The notes below the pieces were generated by a model. It was not told where the DNA came from, did no database searches, and was given only the letters and a program-made list of their open reading frames with translations. A stretch of 44,278 nucleotides of DNA. It comes from Treponemataceae bacterium. GTDB lineage: Bacteria > Spirochaetota > Spirochaetia > Treponematales > Treponemataceae. A program made the translations under genes and the position numbers. Position 1 is the stretch's first letter. Every line of letters starts with the position of its first letter. Shown here piece after piece: positions 33,235-41,341 of the stretch. The stretch lies in the NCBI GenBank assembly GCA_024680915.1, contig JAILBN010000004.1, positions 1-44,278 of the forward strand. The letters run 5' to 3'.

Positions 33235-34968
33235 GTGAAAACTTATTCAGGAATTCCTGTTTCATCAGGAATAGGAATTGGCAATGTCCAAATAGTCGAA
33301 AATGAAGAAATCGTGGTTCCCGATTATAAGGTAGCTGTCTCCGAGAAACAAGAGAATTGGGAAAAATTTGAGCAATCCTGCAGTAAATCGATAAATTATC
33401 TTTCCGAGCAGATGACCAAGGCAGATAAGGAACAGTCTGATATTTTCCAGACACATCTCATGATGCTCTCTGACCCTGAATTCATAAAAGAAGTAAAAGC
33501 TGCATTCGATGAGGATGAATACTGTATAGAGTTTATCCTGAATAAAAAAGTAAAAGAGTTTGCGGAGCGTTTAAAGACATCTGGAAACGATTATCTTGTG
33601 GAGAGAGCCGATGATATTATCGATGCTTATGATTGGGTTTTTCGTGATATGCAGGGAATCCCCTTCGATAAGCTTGATTCAGTTCTTGAAGGTTCTGTTG
33701 TCGCGGCTCTTTCTTTGAAACCTTCCGATGCTCTTGCTCTTTCTAAGAAAAAAATCGCGGCAATCGTCACTCATGAAGGCGGTTCTACAAGCCATCTTGC
33801 CATACTGGCCCGTGCCTATGGTATTCCTTATGTCTCCGGAATAGAAGGTATAAATACACTTTTTAACGATAATTCTCTTCTTATTGTAGATGGAAATAGC
33901 GGAAGCATCATTTGTGGTCCTGACGAAGAAACGGTGACCGTTTACAAGAAAAAGCTTCAGGAGGAAAGGGAAGAGAAAGAGAAACTTCTTCTTTTGTCCG
34001 AAAAGCAGGCAGAAACCAAGGATGGCTGCCGTATCCAGCTGCTGGCGAATATAAGTGATCCCAGCGAGGCTGAGTATGCATTGAAATCCGGTGCGGATGG
34101 AATTGGCCTTTTCCGCACAGAATTTTTCTTCATGAACAAGAAAAAGCTTTCAGAGCAAGAACAATACCAGGCATATTCTAAAGTTCTTGATGATATGAAA
34201 GGAAAGCCTGTCGTTATAAGAACCCTTGATGCTGGCGGGGACAAAGTTTTGACAGGAGAAGGTTTTGATGCTATGGAAGCCGAAAGTGGAATTGAGAAGA
34301 ATCCACTTCTTGGGTGGCGGGCAGTTCGTTATTGCCTTGATATTACGGATATTTTCAAAGATCAGCTGAAAGCCTTGTTCCGTGCAGGGGTAAAAAGAAA
34401 CCTGAGCATAATGATACCAATGATTTCTGGCAGCGAGGAGCTTGAGAAAGTTTTTTCTGTGATTGATGAAGTAAAAAGAGAACTCACAGCTTCATCCTGT
34501 GAATATGCGGCTGATACTCCTGTTGGCATAATGGTGGAGACTCCTGCCGCCGCTATTACTGCCGAGGATTTAGCTGGTCAAAGCCGCTTTTTCTCTATAG
34601 GCACCAACGATTTGACTCAGTACACTATATGTGTGGACAGGGAAAATGCAAAGGTTTCTGCCCTCTATAATGAATTTCATCCGGCTGTAATTGCCTTGAT
34701 AAAGAAAACCGTTGAGGCGGCGGAAAAAGCCGGAATCCCTGTGTCCGTTTGCGGCGAGCTTGCAGGGAAGCTGCAAGGGGCCTTCCTCTTGTATGGCCTC
34801 GGGGTCAGGAAGCTGAGCGCATCGGTGTCTGTCCTGAATAAGCTGAAAGAGATGTTTTCTTTATTCACTGACAAGGAGTTGAAAGAAATAACGGCAAGGG
34901 CTGTGGAGCTTAAAAACGCCGGGAAAACAGAGGAATATATCCTGAAAACTATAAAAGAGCGTTTGTAG
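33235..34968 (+). CDS. ptsI: phosphoenolpyruvate-protein phosphotransferase (PTS enzyme I)
   Basis: 577 residues from GTG 33235, which gives the expected N-terminus (KTYSGIPVSSGIGIGN); upstream frames lie in the promoter. The HPr-binding helical domain is followed by the phosphohistidine site GGSTSHLAILAR (His187, equivalent to E. coli His189), then the PEP-binding TIM barrel with GADGIGLFRTEFFFM, TLDAGGDK, GWRAVRYCL, MIPMISG, GIMVETPAA, FSIGTNDLTQY and VCGELAG. It phosphorylates HPr from PEP. No HPr or EII gene is in the window, so it may feed a regulatory PTS (HPr kinase type) as proposed for other treponemes. It heads the operon ptsI-der-merR-rsm22. Confidence 0.96.
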   Translation: MKTYSGIPVSSGIGIGNVQIVENEEIVVPDYKVAVSEKQENWEKFEQSCSKSINYLSEQMTKADKEQSDIFQTHLMMLSDPEFIKEVKAAFDEDEYCIEFILNKKVKEFAERLKTSGNDYLVERADDIIDAYDWVFRDMQGIPFDKLDSVLEGSVVAALSLKPSDALALSKKKIAAIVTHEGGSTSHLAILARAYGIPYVSGIEGINTLFNDNSLLIVDGNSGSIICGPDEETVTVYKKKLQEEREEKEKLLLLSEKQAETKDGCRIQLLANISDPSEAEYALKSGADGIGLFRTEFFFMNKKKLSEQEQYQAYSKVLDDMKGKPVVIRTLDAGGDKVLTGEGFDAMEAESGIEKNPLLGWRAVRYCLDITDIFKDQLKALFRAGVKRNLSIMIPMISGSEELEKVFSVIDEVKRELTASSCEYAADTPVGIMVETPAAAITAEDLAGQSRFFSIGTNDLTQYTICVDRENAKVSALYNEFHPAVIALIKKTVEAAEKAGIPVSVCGELAGKLQGAFLLYGLGVRKLSASVSVLNKLKEMFSLFTDKELKEITARAVELKNAGKTEEYILKTIKERL

Positions 34969-36414
34969 ATGAAAAAAAAGTTTAAAGATGACGAGTTTGA
35001 AGAAATGATAGAAGAAAATGTCGCAGAAGAAGGTAAATTCGATTCATCGAAGAAATATAAGAATCTTCCTTTAGTGGTAATAGCAGGACGGCCTAATGTG
35101 GGAAAATCCACGCTTTTTAATAGGTTCCTTCATAAGCGACGGGCAATCACAGATCCGACTCCAGGTGTTACACGGGATCCCATAAAAGAACAGGCTTTCA
35201 TAAACGGAATGCCTGTTATGCTTATGGATACAGGAGGTTTTAAGCTGGAAAGAGAGCCGGGTTCCATTGAAGCGGAGCTTGATGAGCTTGTAGTCCAGAA
35301 AACCATAGATACCTTTAAAAAGGCTGATCTTATATTACTCCTTTTTGATGCTGAGAAGATAACGGGAGAGGATGAGGAGCTTGTCGCCCTTCTCCGGCCT
35401 GTCTGGAATAAGGTTATGGCCGTGATAAATAAGACAGAAGGTGGAAGAAGGGAAGAAGAAGCCTGGAACTACTTACAGTTCGGTTTTGAGAAGCTTATAA
35501 TGATTTCTGCCGAGCACGGGGATCATCTGCCAGAGCTGATGGATGAGATAACCAGCCGCCTTGATTTCTCAAAGGTTGAGGAAGGTGAGGAAATCCAGCA
35601 GATAAAAATAGCCATCATGGGAAAACCGAATACAGGAAAATCGACTCTGTCAAACCTTTTGACCCATAGTGAAGCTTCTATTGTCAGTGATTATGCCGGA
35701 ACGACAAGAGATGTGGTTGAAGGTAGCTTTACTTACAAGAACAGGCATTTCCAAGTACTGGATACTGCTGGAATAAGGCGTAAGACTAAGGTCAAAGAGG
35801 ATGTGGAGTATTATTCTGTTACCCGTGCCATAAAGACTTTGGATCGTACGGATATCGTTTTTTATATGATAGATGCCAACGATGGTCTTACAGAACAGGA
35901 TAAAAAGCTTATCGGCCTTGCCCATGAGAGGGGAAGGGGAATTATTTTTATCCTTAATAAGTGGGATACTCAGAATCAAGAGAAGAAAACCTTCAGAAAA
36001 GCCGAAAATGATATAAAGATAATGTTCGGTCATATGGAATATGCTCCTGTTGTGGCGATATCAGCAAAAGAAAATACGGGAATCGCGGTTCTTATGAATA
36101 CTGCCATGGAGATATACAATCAGCTGACAAGAAAAATAGATACGGGAGCTCTTAATAATGCATTAAAAAGTTGGATCAGTGCCTATCCTCCGCCTGCAAG
36201 CCGCAGTGCGAATTTCAAGATGCGCTATATTGTACAGACGGGCACTAATCCTGTTTCTTTCCTTATTTTTGCCACGCGACCTGAAGTAGTACAGTCAAGT
36301 TATCTTTCATATTTAAAAAATAAAGTCAGAAGTGATTTAGGCTTTGATAAAATACCGGTTATCGTTGAGATGAAAGCGAGCCGGAAAAAATGGGAGCAAA
36401 GAGAGAGATCATAG
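34969..36414 (+). CDS. der: ribosome-associated double GTPase Der (EngA)
   Basis: 481 residues, starting directly after the ptsI stop codon with no Shine-Dalgarno, so translation is probably coupled. An extra acidic N-terminus (about 30 residues) precedes G-domain 1: G1 GRPNVGKST (40-48), G2 DPTPGVTRD, G3 DTGG (87-90). G4 is NKTE (154-157) instead of the usual NKxD. G-domain 2: GKPNTGKST (218-226), GTTRD, DTAGI, NKWD (330-333). A KH-like C-terminal domain follows. Der is needed for 50S assembly. The Glu in the first G4 motif could alter guanine recognition. Confidence 0.96.
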   Translation: MKKKFKDDEFEEMIEENVAEEGKFDSSKKYKNLPLVVIAGRPNVGKSTLFNRFLHKRRAITDPTPGVTRDPIKEQAFINGMPVMLMDTGGFKLEREPGSIEAELDELVVQKTIDTFKKADLILLLFDAEKITGEDEELVALLRPVWNKVMAVINKTEGGRREEEAWNYLQFGFEKLIMISAEHGDHLPELMDEITSRLDFSKVEEGEEIQQIKIAIMGKPNTGKSTLSNLLTHSEASIVSDYAGTTRDVVEGSFTYKNRHFQVLDTAGIRRKTKVKEDVEYYSVTRAIKTLDRTDIVFYMIDANDGLTEQDKKLIGLAHERGRGIIFILNKWDTQNQEKKTFRKAENDIKIMFGHMEYAPVVAISAKENTGIAVLMNTAMEIYNQLTRKIDTGALNNALKSWISAYPPPASRSANFKMRYIVQTGTNPVSFLIFATRPEVVQSSYLSYLKNKVRSDLGFDKIPVIVEMKASRKKWEQRERS

Positions 36415-36426
36415 GACAAAAAGAAA

Positions 36427-36750
36427 ATGGCATTATTCAGTATCGGTGAAGTTGAGAAAATCACAGGGGTAAAGGCTCATATCCTCAGGTATTGGGAAGA
36501 GGTCGTTCCTTCTATAACTCCTCAGAAGGATATAGGAGGGAGAAGGACCTATTCTATCAGAGAAGTCCAGATAATAATGAGACTTAAATACCTTATACAA
36601 AAAAAGAAATTCTCAATAGAGGGGGCCAGAAACCAGATAATAGCCGAGATTGATAAGCCGGAAGAGGTCGTGGGCATGCTTCAGCAAATAAACGAGATAC
36701 GCTCGGAATTGTTGTATATGTTCAAAGCCGTGCAGAACACAAAAAAATGA
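36427..36750 (+). CDS. MerR family transcriptional regulator
   Basis: 107 residues, AGGA upstream. The winged HTH (LFSIGEVEKITGVKAHILRYWEE, GGRRTYSIREVQIIMRLKYLI) is of MerR type, followed by a short dimerisation helix (EVVGMLQQINEIRSELLYMF). There is no C-terminal effector domain and no Cys, so it is not a metal sensor. Small MerR proteins of this form are common next to housekeeping genes in spirochaetes and some Bacteroidota. Cotranscribed with der (12-nt gap). Confidence 0.9.
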   Translation: MALFSIGEVEKITGVKAHILRYWEEVVPSITPQKDIGGRRTYSIREVQIIMRLKYLIQKKKFSIEGARNQIIAEIDKPEEVVGMLQQINEIRSELLYMFKAVQNTKK

Positions 36751-36771
36751 CCGGAAGGTAAATACTTACTG

Positions 36772-38010
36772 ATGAAAAATTGTCTTTTTGAGAAAATTCC
36801 TGATGAATCCTGGAAAATACTGAATGAATTCGACTCTCTGCTGCAGGATATAAAACCCTTGAACAGCAAGCAGCTTGCTCAGCTTCCCGAGAATATAAGG
36901 GAACTGTCCCATCTTCTTACGGACGATAGAAGCTCCAGACGTATGGGCTATATGAATTCCACTGTATTCCTTGCCGCCTATACACGTTATTTCATGTGGT
37001 GGAACTTAGTCCGGCTGACACCTGTTTTCAGCGGTTTTAGTGTTGATGAGAATATCCGGGCTCTTTTCTCTGCTTTTACCGACGATTCTGTATTGCTCGA
37101 TATAGGCTCCGGGCCTTTGACTGTTCCTGTGGCTTTATGGTTGGCATCACCGGAGCTGCGCAAGAAGAAACTGACCTTTTATTGCCTTGATTATTCCCAG
37201 ACTGCTCTTGCTTTTGGAGAGGAGATTCTTCTTTCCGTAGCGGCAAAAACCTCCCTTTCCACTCCGGATCAAAAGCTATGGCAGATAGTGCGTGTGAAGG
37301 GTGCCATGGGAACATCAATCAAGCGTAAGGCAGATATGGTTTTTTGTGCGAATATGTTCAATGAGCTTTTCTGGGATACTCCCCAACCCTTGGAGCAGGT
37401 ATCAAAAAAGTATTGCAGCCAGCTTTTACCCTATCTGAAAGAAAAATCCTCTGTTTTTGTAGTAGAACCCGGTGTTCCTCGGGCGGCTCGTTTCGTATCC
37501 TTGCTCAGGGACAGTCTTATGCGCAAAAGCTTTATGCCCTTGGCGCCCTGTCCTCATGCTGATATATGTCCCATGGACGGGAGAAAAGGCGGTAAATGGT
37601 GTCACTTCACTCTTCTTACCGATGATGCCCCTGCAAGGCTCATGAAGCTGTCAGCAGCAGCTGGAATCCCAAAGGACAGGGCATCATTATCTTTCATATT
37701 CTCATCCTCCACGCTTGACACTGGAGGAAGGGGAGAGCCATCGGATTCAATGGCTGCCCGGAGAAAGGGAAGTAAGCCTGAGTCCGATATAGAAAAATTA
37801 CAGCTTAGAGTTGTGTCCGATTCCATAAGGCTTAATGACGGCAGCTCCGGCCGTTATGCCTGCTGTGAAAAAGGCCTTGCCCTAGCCATAGCTCCAGAAA
37901 AGGCTTTTTCTTCCGGAGATTTGATTATGGCGGATATTCCGTCTGGAAAAGCCGCCCGGCTTCCTGTGGATAAGAAAAGTGGTGCTATTAAAATTACCCT
38001 TGCACAATAG
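36772..38010 (+). CDS. Rsm22/METTL17-like small-ribosomal-subunit methyltransferase family protein
   Basis: 412 residues. Class I methyltransferase motif LLDIGSGPLTVPVAL (about 104-118), YCLDYSQTAL, MVFCANMFNELFW and SVFVVEPGVPRAARF are followed by an Rsm22-type Cys patch: CPHADIC (260-266) and WCHF (Cys277). Cys364-Cys365 (YACCEKG) lie where family members have another conserved Cys. Mitochondrial relatives bind a [4Fe-4S] cluster with such cysteines and assist small-subunit assembly. The spirochaete protein is therefore probably a ribosome biogenesis factor; whether it methylates is unknown. Last gene of the ptsI-der operon, before a strong terminator. Confidence 0.87.
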   Translation: MKNCLFEKIPDESWKILNEFDSLLQDIKPLNSKQLAQLPENIRELSHLLTDDRSSRRMGYMNSTVFLAAYTRYFMWWNLVRLTPVFSGFSVDENIRALFSAFTDDSVLLDIGSGPLTVPVALWLASPELRKKKLTFYCLDYSQTALAFGEEILLSVAAKTSLSTPDQKLWQIVRVKGAMGTSIKRKADMVFCANMFNELFWDTPQPLEQVSKKYCSQLLPYLKEKSSVFVVEPGVPRAARFVSLLRDSLMRKSFMPLAPCPHADICPMDGRKGGKWCHFTLLTDDAPARLMKLSAAAGIPKDRASLSFIFSSSTLDTGGRGEPSDSMAARRKGSKPESDIEKLQLRVVSDSIRLNDGSSGRYACCEKGLALAIAPEKAFSSGDLIMADIPSGKAARLPVDKKSGAIKITLAQ

Positions 38011-38086
38011 AATAAAGCTTCCATTATTTCACATAAAATGATATACTTATATTTGTAAACCACAGGCAACTTGTGTATACATATAA

Positions 38087-38122
38087 GAGCCGTTTTCGGG
38101 AGGGGAAACGGCTCTTTTTTTT
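38087..38122 (+). terminator. intrinsic terminator of the ptsI-der-merR-rsm22 operon
   Basis: Perfect 9-bp stem GAGCCGTTT / AAACGGCTC, loop TCGGGAGGGG, eight T. An extended -10 (TGATATACT, 38039-38047) lies between the stop codon and this hairpin, see findings. Confidence 0.93.
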
Positions 38123-38142
38123 CGTCTGCTTGTGGCTTCCTC

Positions 38143-38177
38143 TGGAAAACAAGGAATTCCTGTAGTAGAATATTCCT
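38143..38177 (+). promoter_or_regulatory. leaderless promoter of the exported helical-repeat protein
   Basis: TGGAAA (38143-38148, 4/6), 17-nt spacer, TAGAAT (38166-38171), then ATTCCT and ATG 38178. Confidence 0.6.
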
Positions 38178-38909
38178 ATGAGCTTTAGACAGATAAAAAC
38201 TATTTTCCCTATTTTTGTTTTTCTTTTGCTTCCTGCCCTGCTTTTAAGCCTGGAGCCTCCTGCCCGTAAGGAGCTTCATGATGCTTTCTATAATGATACA
38301 TTAACAAGTATGGAAGAAAGCGAGGTTCTTTTTCAGGCTGCCCTTAAGGAAGCTGAGAGAACCCCGGAAGGAAGCTTGAAAAAAGTGAACCTTGCTTGGT
38401 GCTACTATTTGATGAGTCGTATCTGTGGAAATGCAGGAGATAAAAAAAGAGCGGAAAAGCTTTGTGATACAGCCTTTGATTATGCGGAAGAAGCTCTTGA
38501 TGAGAATGAGAATGCGGAGACTCTGCTGATTTATACCAACAGCATAGCTCAGAATTGTACAGTAAAGTCATTCTTTTATGTGATAACACAAGGAATTCGT
38601 GTGAACGGACTTGCAAAAGATATCCTTGAATATAACCCCCGCTGTGCAAGTGCCATGTATCTGCGTGACGCCCAGACAATTTATGCTCCGGCTCCATTTT
38701 ATAACTACAAGGATGGTATAGAGTGCATGAAAGCTATTCTGGCGGACTCCTCCGCGGAATTCGAGCCTTATGATTATTTCGATGTATATACTTCTCTTGC
38801 CTATGCACTTATCAATTCTGATAAAAAGGATGAGGCGGCTCCCTATCTTGCCGCGGCGGCAAAGATTTATCCAGGAAACAGCACTTTATTACAGCTTATG
38901 AAGCAGTAG
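38178..38909 (+). CDS. exported helical-repeat (TPR-like) protein
   Basis: 243 residues with a signal peptide (IFPIFVFLLLPALLLSLE). The mature part is alpha-helical with TPR-like pairs: SLKKVNLAWCYYLMSRICGNAGDKKRA..., AETLLIYTNSIAQ, and a final pair YTSLAYALINSDKKDEAAPYLAAAAKIYP that matches TPR spacing. It resembles small periplasmic TPR proteins of treponemes; partner unknown. It converges on the MATE gene with a 14-nt overlap. Confidence 0.78.
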   Translation: MSFRQIKTIFPIFVFLLLPALLLSLEPPARKELHDAFYNDTLTSMEESEVLFQAALKEAERTPEGSLKKVNLAWCYYLMSRICGNAGDKKRAEKLCDTAFDYAEEALDENENAETLLIYTNSIAQNCTVKSFFYVITQGIRVNGLAKDILEYNPRCASAMYLRDAQTIYAPAPFYNYKDGIECMKAILADSSAEFEPYDYFDVYTSLAYALINSDKKDEAAPYLAAAAKIYPGNSTLLQLMKQ

Positions 38910-40251
38910 CTCCTGCAGAAGAGATCTCTTTCCACTTTTTCGAGCGGTAGAAGAAGAGCATGCAAATCATTCCGAATATGAAGCTTATGCTGATTCCTGC
39001 CATAATGTAAGTTCCTCCTATATACTGCTTTATAAGAAAAGCAGCAGGAAGGCGGACTGCCCATAGCATAAGTATGTTGACTACGGTGGAATAACGTACG
39101 GCTCCCATTCCGTTGGCAATGTTTATGATTCCGTTGAAAATTGCATAAGTCCATGTGGCAGGCAGCACGATTCTTATATATAAGACCGCGAAGCTTAAAA
39201 CTGCCTCGTCTTTATTGAAGATTCTGAGAATCGGATAACACCATATAGTTAATATTATTCCGAATGTAAGTGATATAGCTCCAGAAAGAAGGGGGATGTA
39301 AATCCCACCTTTTTTTAGACGCTGGTAGTTTTTTGCTCCGTAATTCTGACCGGCGAAAGTAAGTCCGGATGATGACAGGGCGTTTATGGCGACGTTGGCG
39401 ATTCCTGTTATTCTTGTGGCCACAGAACAGGCAGCCATGAAAACCGCTCCCTGAGTGTTTATAAGAGATTGCATCATAAGATGACCGAAGGAATAGAGGG
39501 AGTGGTTCAAGCCTAAAGGAAGCCCCAGCTTTATTATCTCCCCTAAAACTTTGCCCTCTGCTTTTTTTGGAAAAAAAGGGAATTTCAGTTCTGGGTAACG
39601 TTTTTTTATGTAGACAATAGTGAGGAGCCAGGAAAAAAACTGTGCTATCGTTGTTGCCCAGGCCACTCCAGATACATCCATCTTGAAAAAGACGACGAAG
39701 AGCAAGTCCAGTATGATGTTCATCAGGCAGGATGCTATAAGGAAATACAAGGAGGAGTTGCTGTCTCCCAGGCCCCGGAGTATGCCTGCATTCATGTTAT
39801 AGCCCATAAGACCAAGGGTTCCGAAGAGGACGATTCGTATGTACTGGGTGGCAAGGTCCAGGGTCTCTTCTGGGACTTGCATAAGCTTTAATATGTAAGG
39901 CCCTGCGAAAAAACCAATGATTGTAAGGGGAATTGCAGTTATATATAGAAAGAAAATTGCCGTAGAGGCAAGCTTATGAATCCTCTCATTGTTCTTCTGA
40001 CCGGCGGCTTGTGAAACCAGAATGGAGACACCTCCTCCTATTCCCATGAAAATGCATAGCAGGACTTCTATAGGTTGAGAGCTTGTTCCTACTGCGGCCA
40101 TGGAATTGGTACCACAGTAATTGCCGACCACGAGAGTGTCCACTGTTGTGTACAGCTGCTGCAGGATGTTCCCCAGTACAAGAGGTAAAGAGAAAAGAAA
40201 AGCCAGCTTCGTTATGGAGCCTTTAGTCATGTCCAGTTTTCTGCTAAGCAT
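38896..40251 (-). CDS. MATE family multidrug/Na+ efflux transporter
   Basis: 451 residues, 12 predicted membrane helices. Typical MATE elements: KLAFLFSLPLVLGNILQQLYTTVDTLVVGNYCGTNSMAAVG, GGGVSILVSQAAGQKN, the mid-protein repeat with FMAACSVATRITGIANVAINALSSSGLTFAGQNYGAKN. It exports cationic compounds or metabolites using Na+ or H+; no specific substrate can be assigned. No clear Shine-Dalgarno; a TAAACT hexamer lies 8 nt before the ATG. Confidence 0.93.
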   Translation of the reverse strand: MLSRKLDMTKGSITKLAFLFSLPLVLGNILQQLYTTVDTLVVGNYCGTNSMAAVGTSSQPIEVLLCIFMGIGGGVSILVSQAAGQKNNERIHKLASTAIFFLYITAIPLTIIGFFAGPYILKLMQVPEETLDLATQYIRIVLFGTLGLMGYNMNAGILRGLGDSNSSLYFLIASCLMNIILDLLFVVFFKMDVSGVAWATTIAQFFSWLLTIVYIKKRYPELKFPFFPKKAEGKVLGEIIKLGLPLGLNHSLYSFGHLMMQSLINTQGAVFMAACSVATRITGIANVAINALSSSGLTFAGQNYGAKNYQRLKKGGIYIPLLSGAISLTFGIILTIWCYPILRIFNKDEAVLSFAVLYIRIVLPATWTYAIFNGIINIANGMGAVRYSTVVNILMLWAVRLPAAFLIKQYIGGTYIMAGISISFIFGMICMLFFYRSKKWKEISSAGATAS

Positions 40252-40366
40252 AGTTTTTAAGTTTATTATCCTTCTGTTTTTTAGGCTATATGCGATTCAA
40301 TCCTTTTTTAGTAGTTTTCTGTCTTTTTTTCTTCCGGATTTTTATCTTTTAGTCCCTTTTGTGGTG

Positions 40367-40402
40367 TTTACGCTTTTTCCATAAGCCTATAGAATTAATT
40401 CT
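40367..40402 (+). promoter_or_regulatory. leaderless promoter of the discoidin-like protein gene
   Basis: TTTACG (40367-40372, 4/6), 17-nt spacer, TAGAAT (40390-40395), 7 nt to ATG 40403. Confidence 0.6.
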
Positions 40403-41215
40403 ATGAGTAATATTTCTATAGCGATAAATGATAAAAATGGAAAACTCCTTGCCACAGACAATGGAAATCAGTTCGTTAACTTGGTTTATGCCGCGGAATA
40501 TAATGAGGGAGATACTATAACCCTCACAGCAAAGCCAGGTTCCTTTCTTGTAATCCAGCTGGATGATGTGCTGGAGCCTTCTTTCGTCTATATGAAGGGC
40601 AGCAATTATACTATGCCCATTCCCTTTGGAGAGAAACGCTTCTCCTATAATCCCAAGACCTTCTCCGGTGAGCTTCATCTTCTTAAAGCACGCCTGGCGG
40701 AGGAATGTGAGATAGCTTGCCGCAAAAACCTTGCGCTTAACTGTCACGACACCACATCCGCAAAGGATGTGTGCTATCCCCACGTATCAGCGAACATTGA
40801 AACCAGAGGAGAGTCGGTATTCGCCGCCAGGAACGCGATAAACGGAAACACAGAGAACCGTTCCCATGGAAACTGGCCCTATGAGTCCTGGGGTATAAAC
40901 CGTGATCCAGAGGCAGAGCTTACCTTGGATTTCGGCCGGCCTGTAAAGATGGACAAGCTGGTCCTTGTCACCCGGGCAGATTTTCCCCACGATAATTACT
41001 GGCAGCATGCTACCATAACCTTTATAGCCCCTGATGGGTCGGTGGAAAGCCGCGTTTTTGACATGGAGAAAAGCTATGCTCCCCACGAGTGGAACTTTGC
41101 GACAGCACCAAAAACGATAACCGCACTGAAGCTGGGCAAGCTGCTCAAGGATGAGACCGATCCATCTCCCTTCCCGGCCCTGACCCAGATAGAGGTTTGG
41201 GGCACAGAAGCTTAA
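40403..41215 (+). CDS. cytoplasmic discoidin (F5/8 type C)-like carbohydrate-binding protein
   Basis: 270 residues, no signal peptide. The N-terminal ~105 residues form a small beta domain (SISIAINDKNGKLLATDNG...) and the rest reads as a jelly-roll: NLALNCHDTTSA, FAARNAINGNTENRSHGNWPYESWG, AELTLDFGRPVKMDKLVLVTRADFPHDNYW, FPALTQIEVWG. The ARNAINGN start and the buried LDFG strand are typical of F5/8C carbohydrate binding. It converges on the GH95 gene across a GC-rich element and may bind the same fucosylated glycans. Absence of a signal peptide is odd for a discoidin protein. Confidence 0.75.
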   Translation: MSNISIAINDKNGKLLATDNGNQFVNLVYAAEYNEGDTITLTAKPGSFLVIQLDDVLEPSFVYMKGSNYTMPIPFGEKRFSYNPKTFSGELHLLKARLAEECEIACRKNLALNCHDTTSAKDVCYPHVSANIETRGESVFAARNAINGNTENRSHGNWPYESWGINRDPEAELTLDFGRPVKMDKLVLVTRADFPHDNYWQHATITFIAPDGSVESRVFDMEKSYAPHEWNFATAPKTITALKLGKLLKDETDPSPFPALTQIEVWGTEA

Positions 41216-41341
41216 AAGGGCGTTCCCGTAAGTTGGGTCGCAAGCTCCCAAACTTACGGTCGGCGCTTCCGGGGTTCGCCGTCTTGCGCGTCTCATTCCT
41301 TCGGAACTTGCCCGAAGGGCAGCCCCTGCAGTGCCTAACGC
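41216..41341. other. GC-rich hairpin element bridging two convergent stop codons
   Basis: Begins AAGGGCGTTCCC right after the TAA at 41213-41215 and ends GCCTAACGC, within which the GH95 stop TAG lies on the minus strand. Inside is the near-perfect hairpin CCGTAAGTTGGG (41226-41237) / CCCAAACTTACGG (41247-41259) and TGCCC-GAA-GGGCA. It could serve as a bidirectional terminator although it lacks T-runs. No gene. Confidence 0.6.

Noticed and set aside
41216-41341. Integron attC site (GTTAGGC-like end on the minus strand, strong hairpin, position after a gene)
   Set aside because: attC reads RYYYAAC...GTTRRRY. Here GTT is at the left and AAC at the right on either strand, so the polarity is wrong, and no integrase is in the window.
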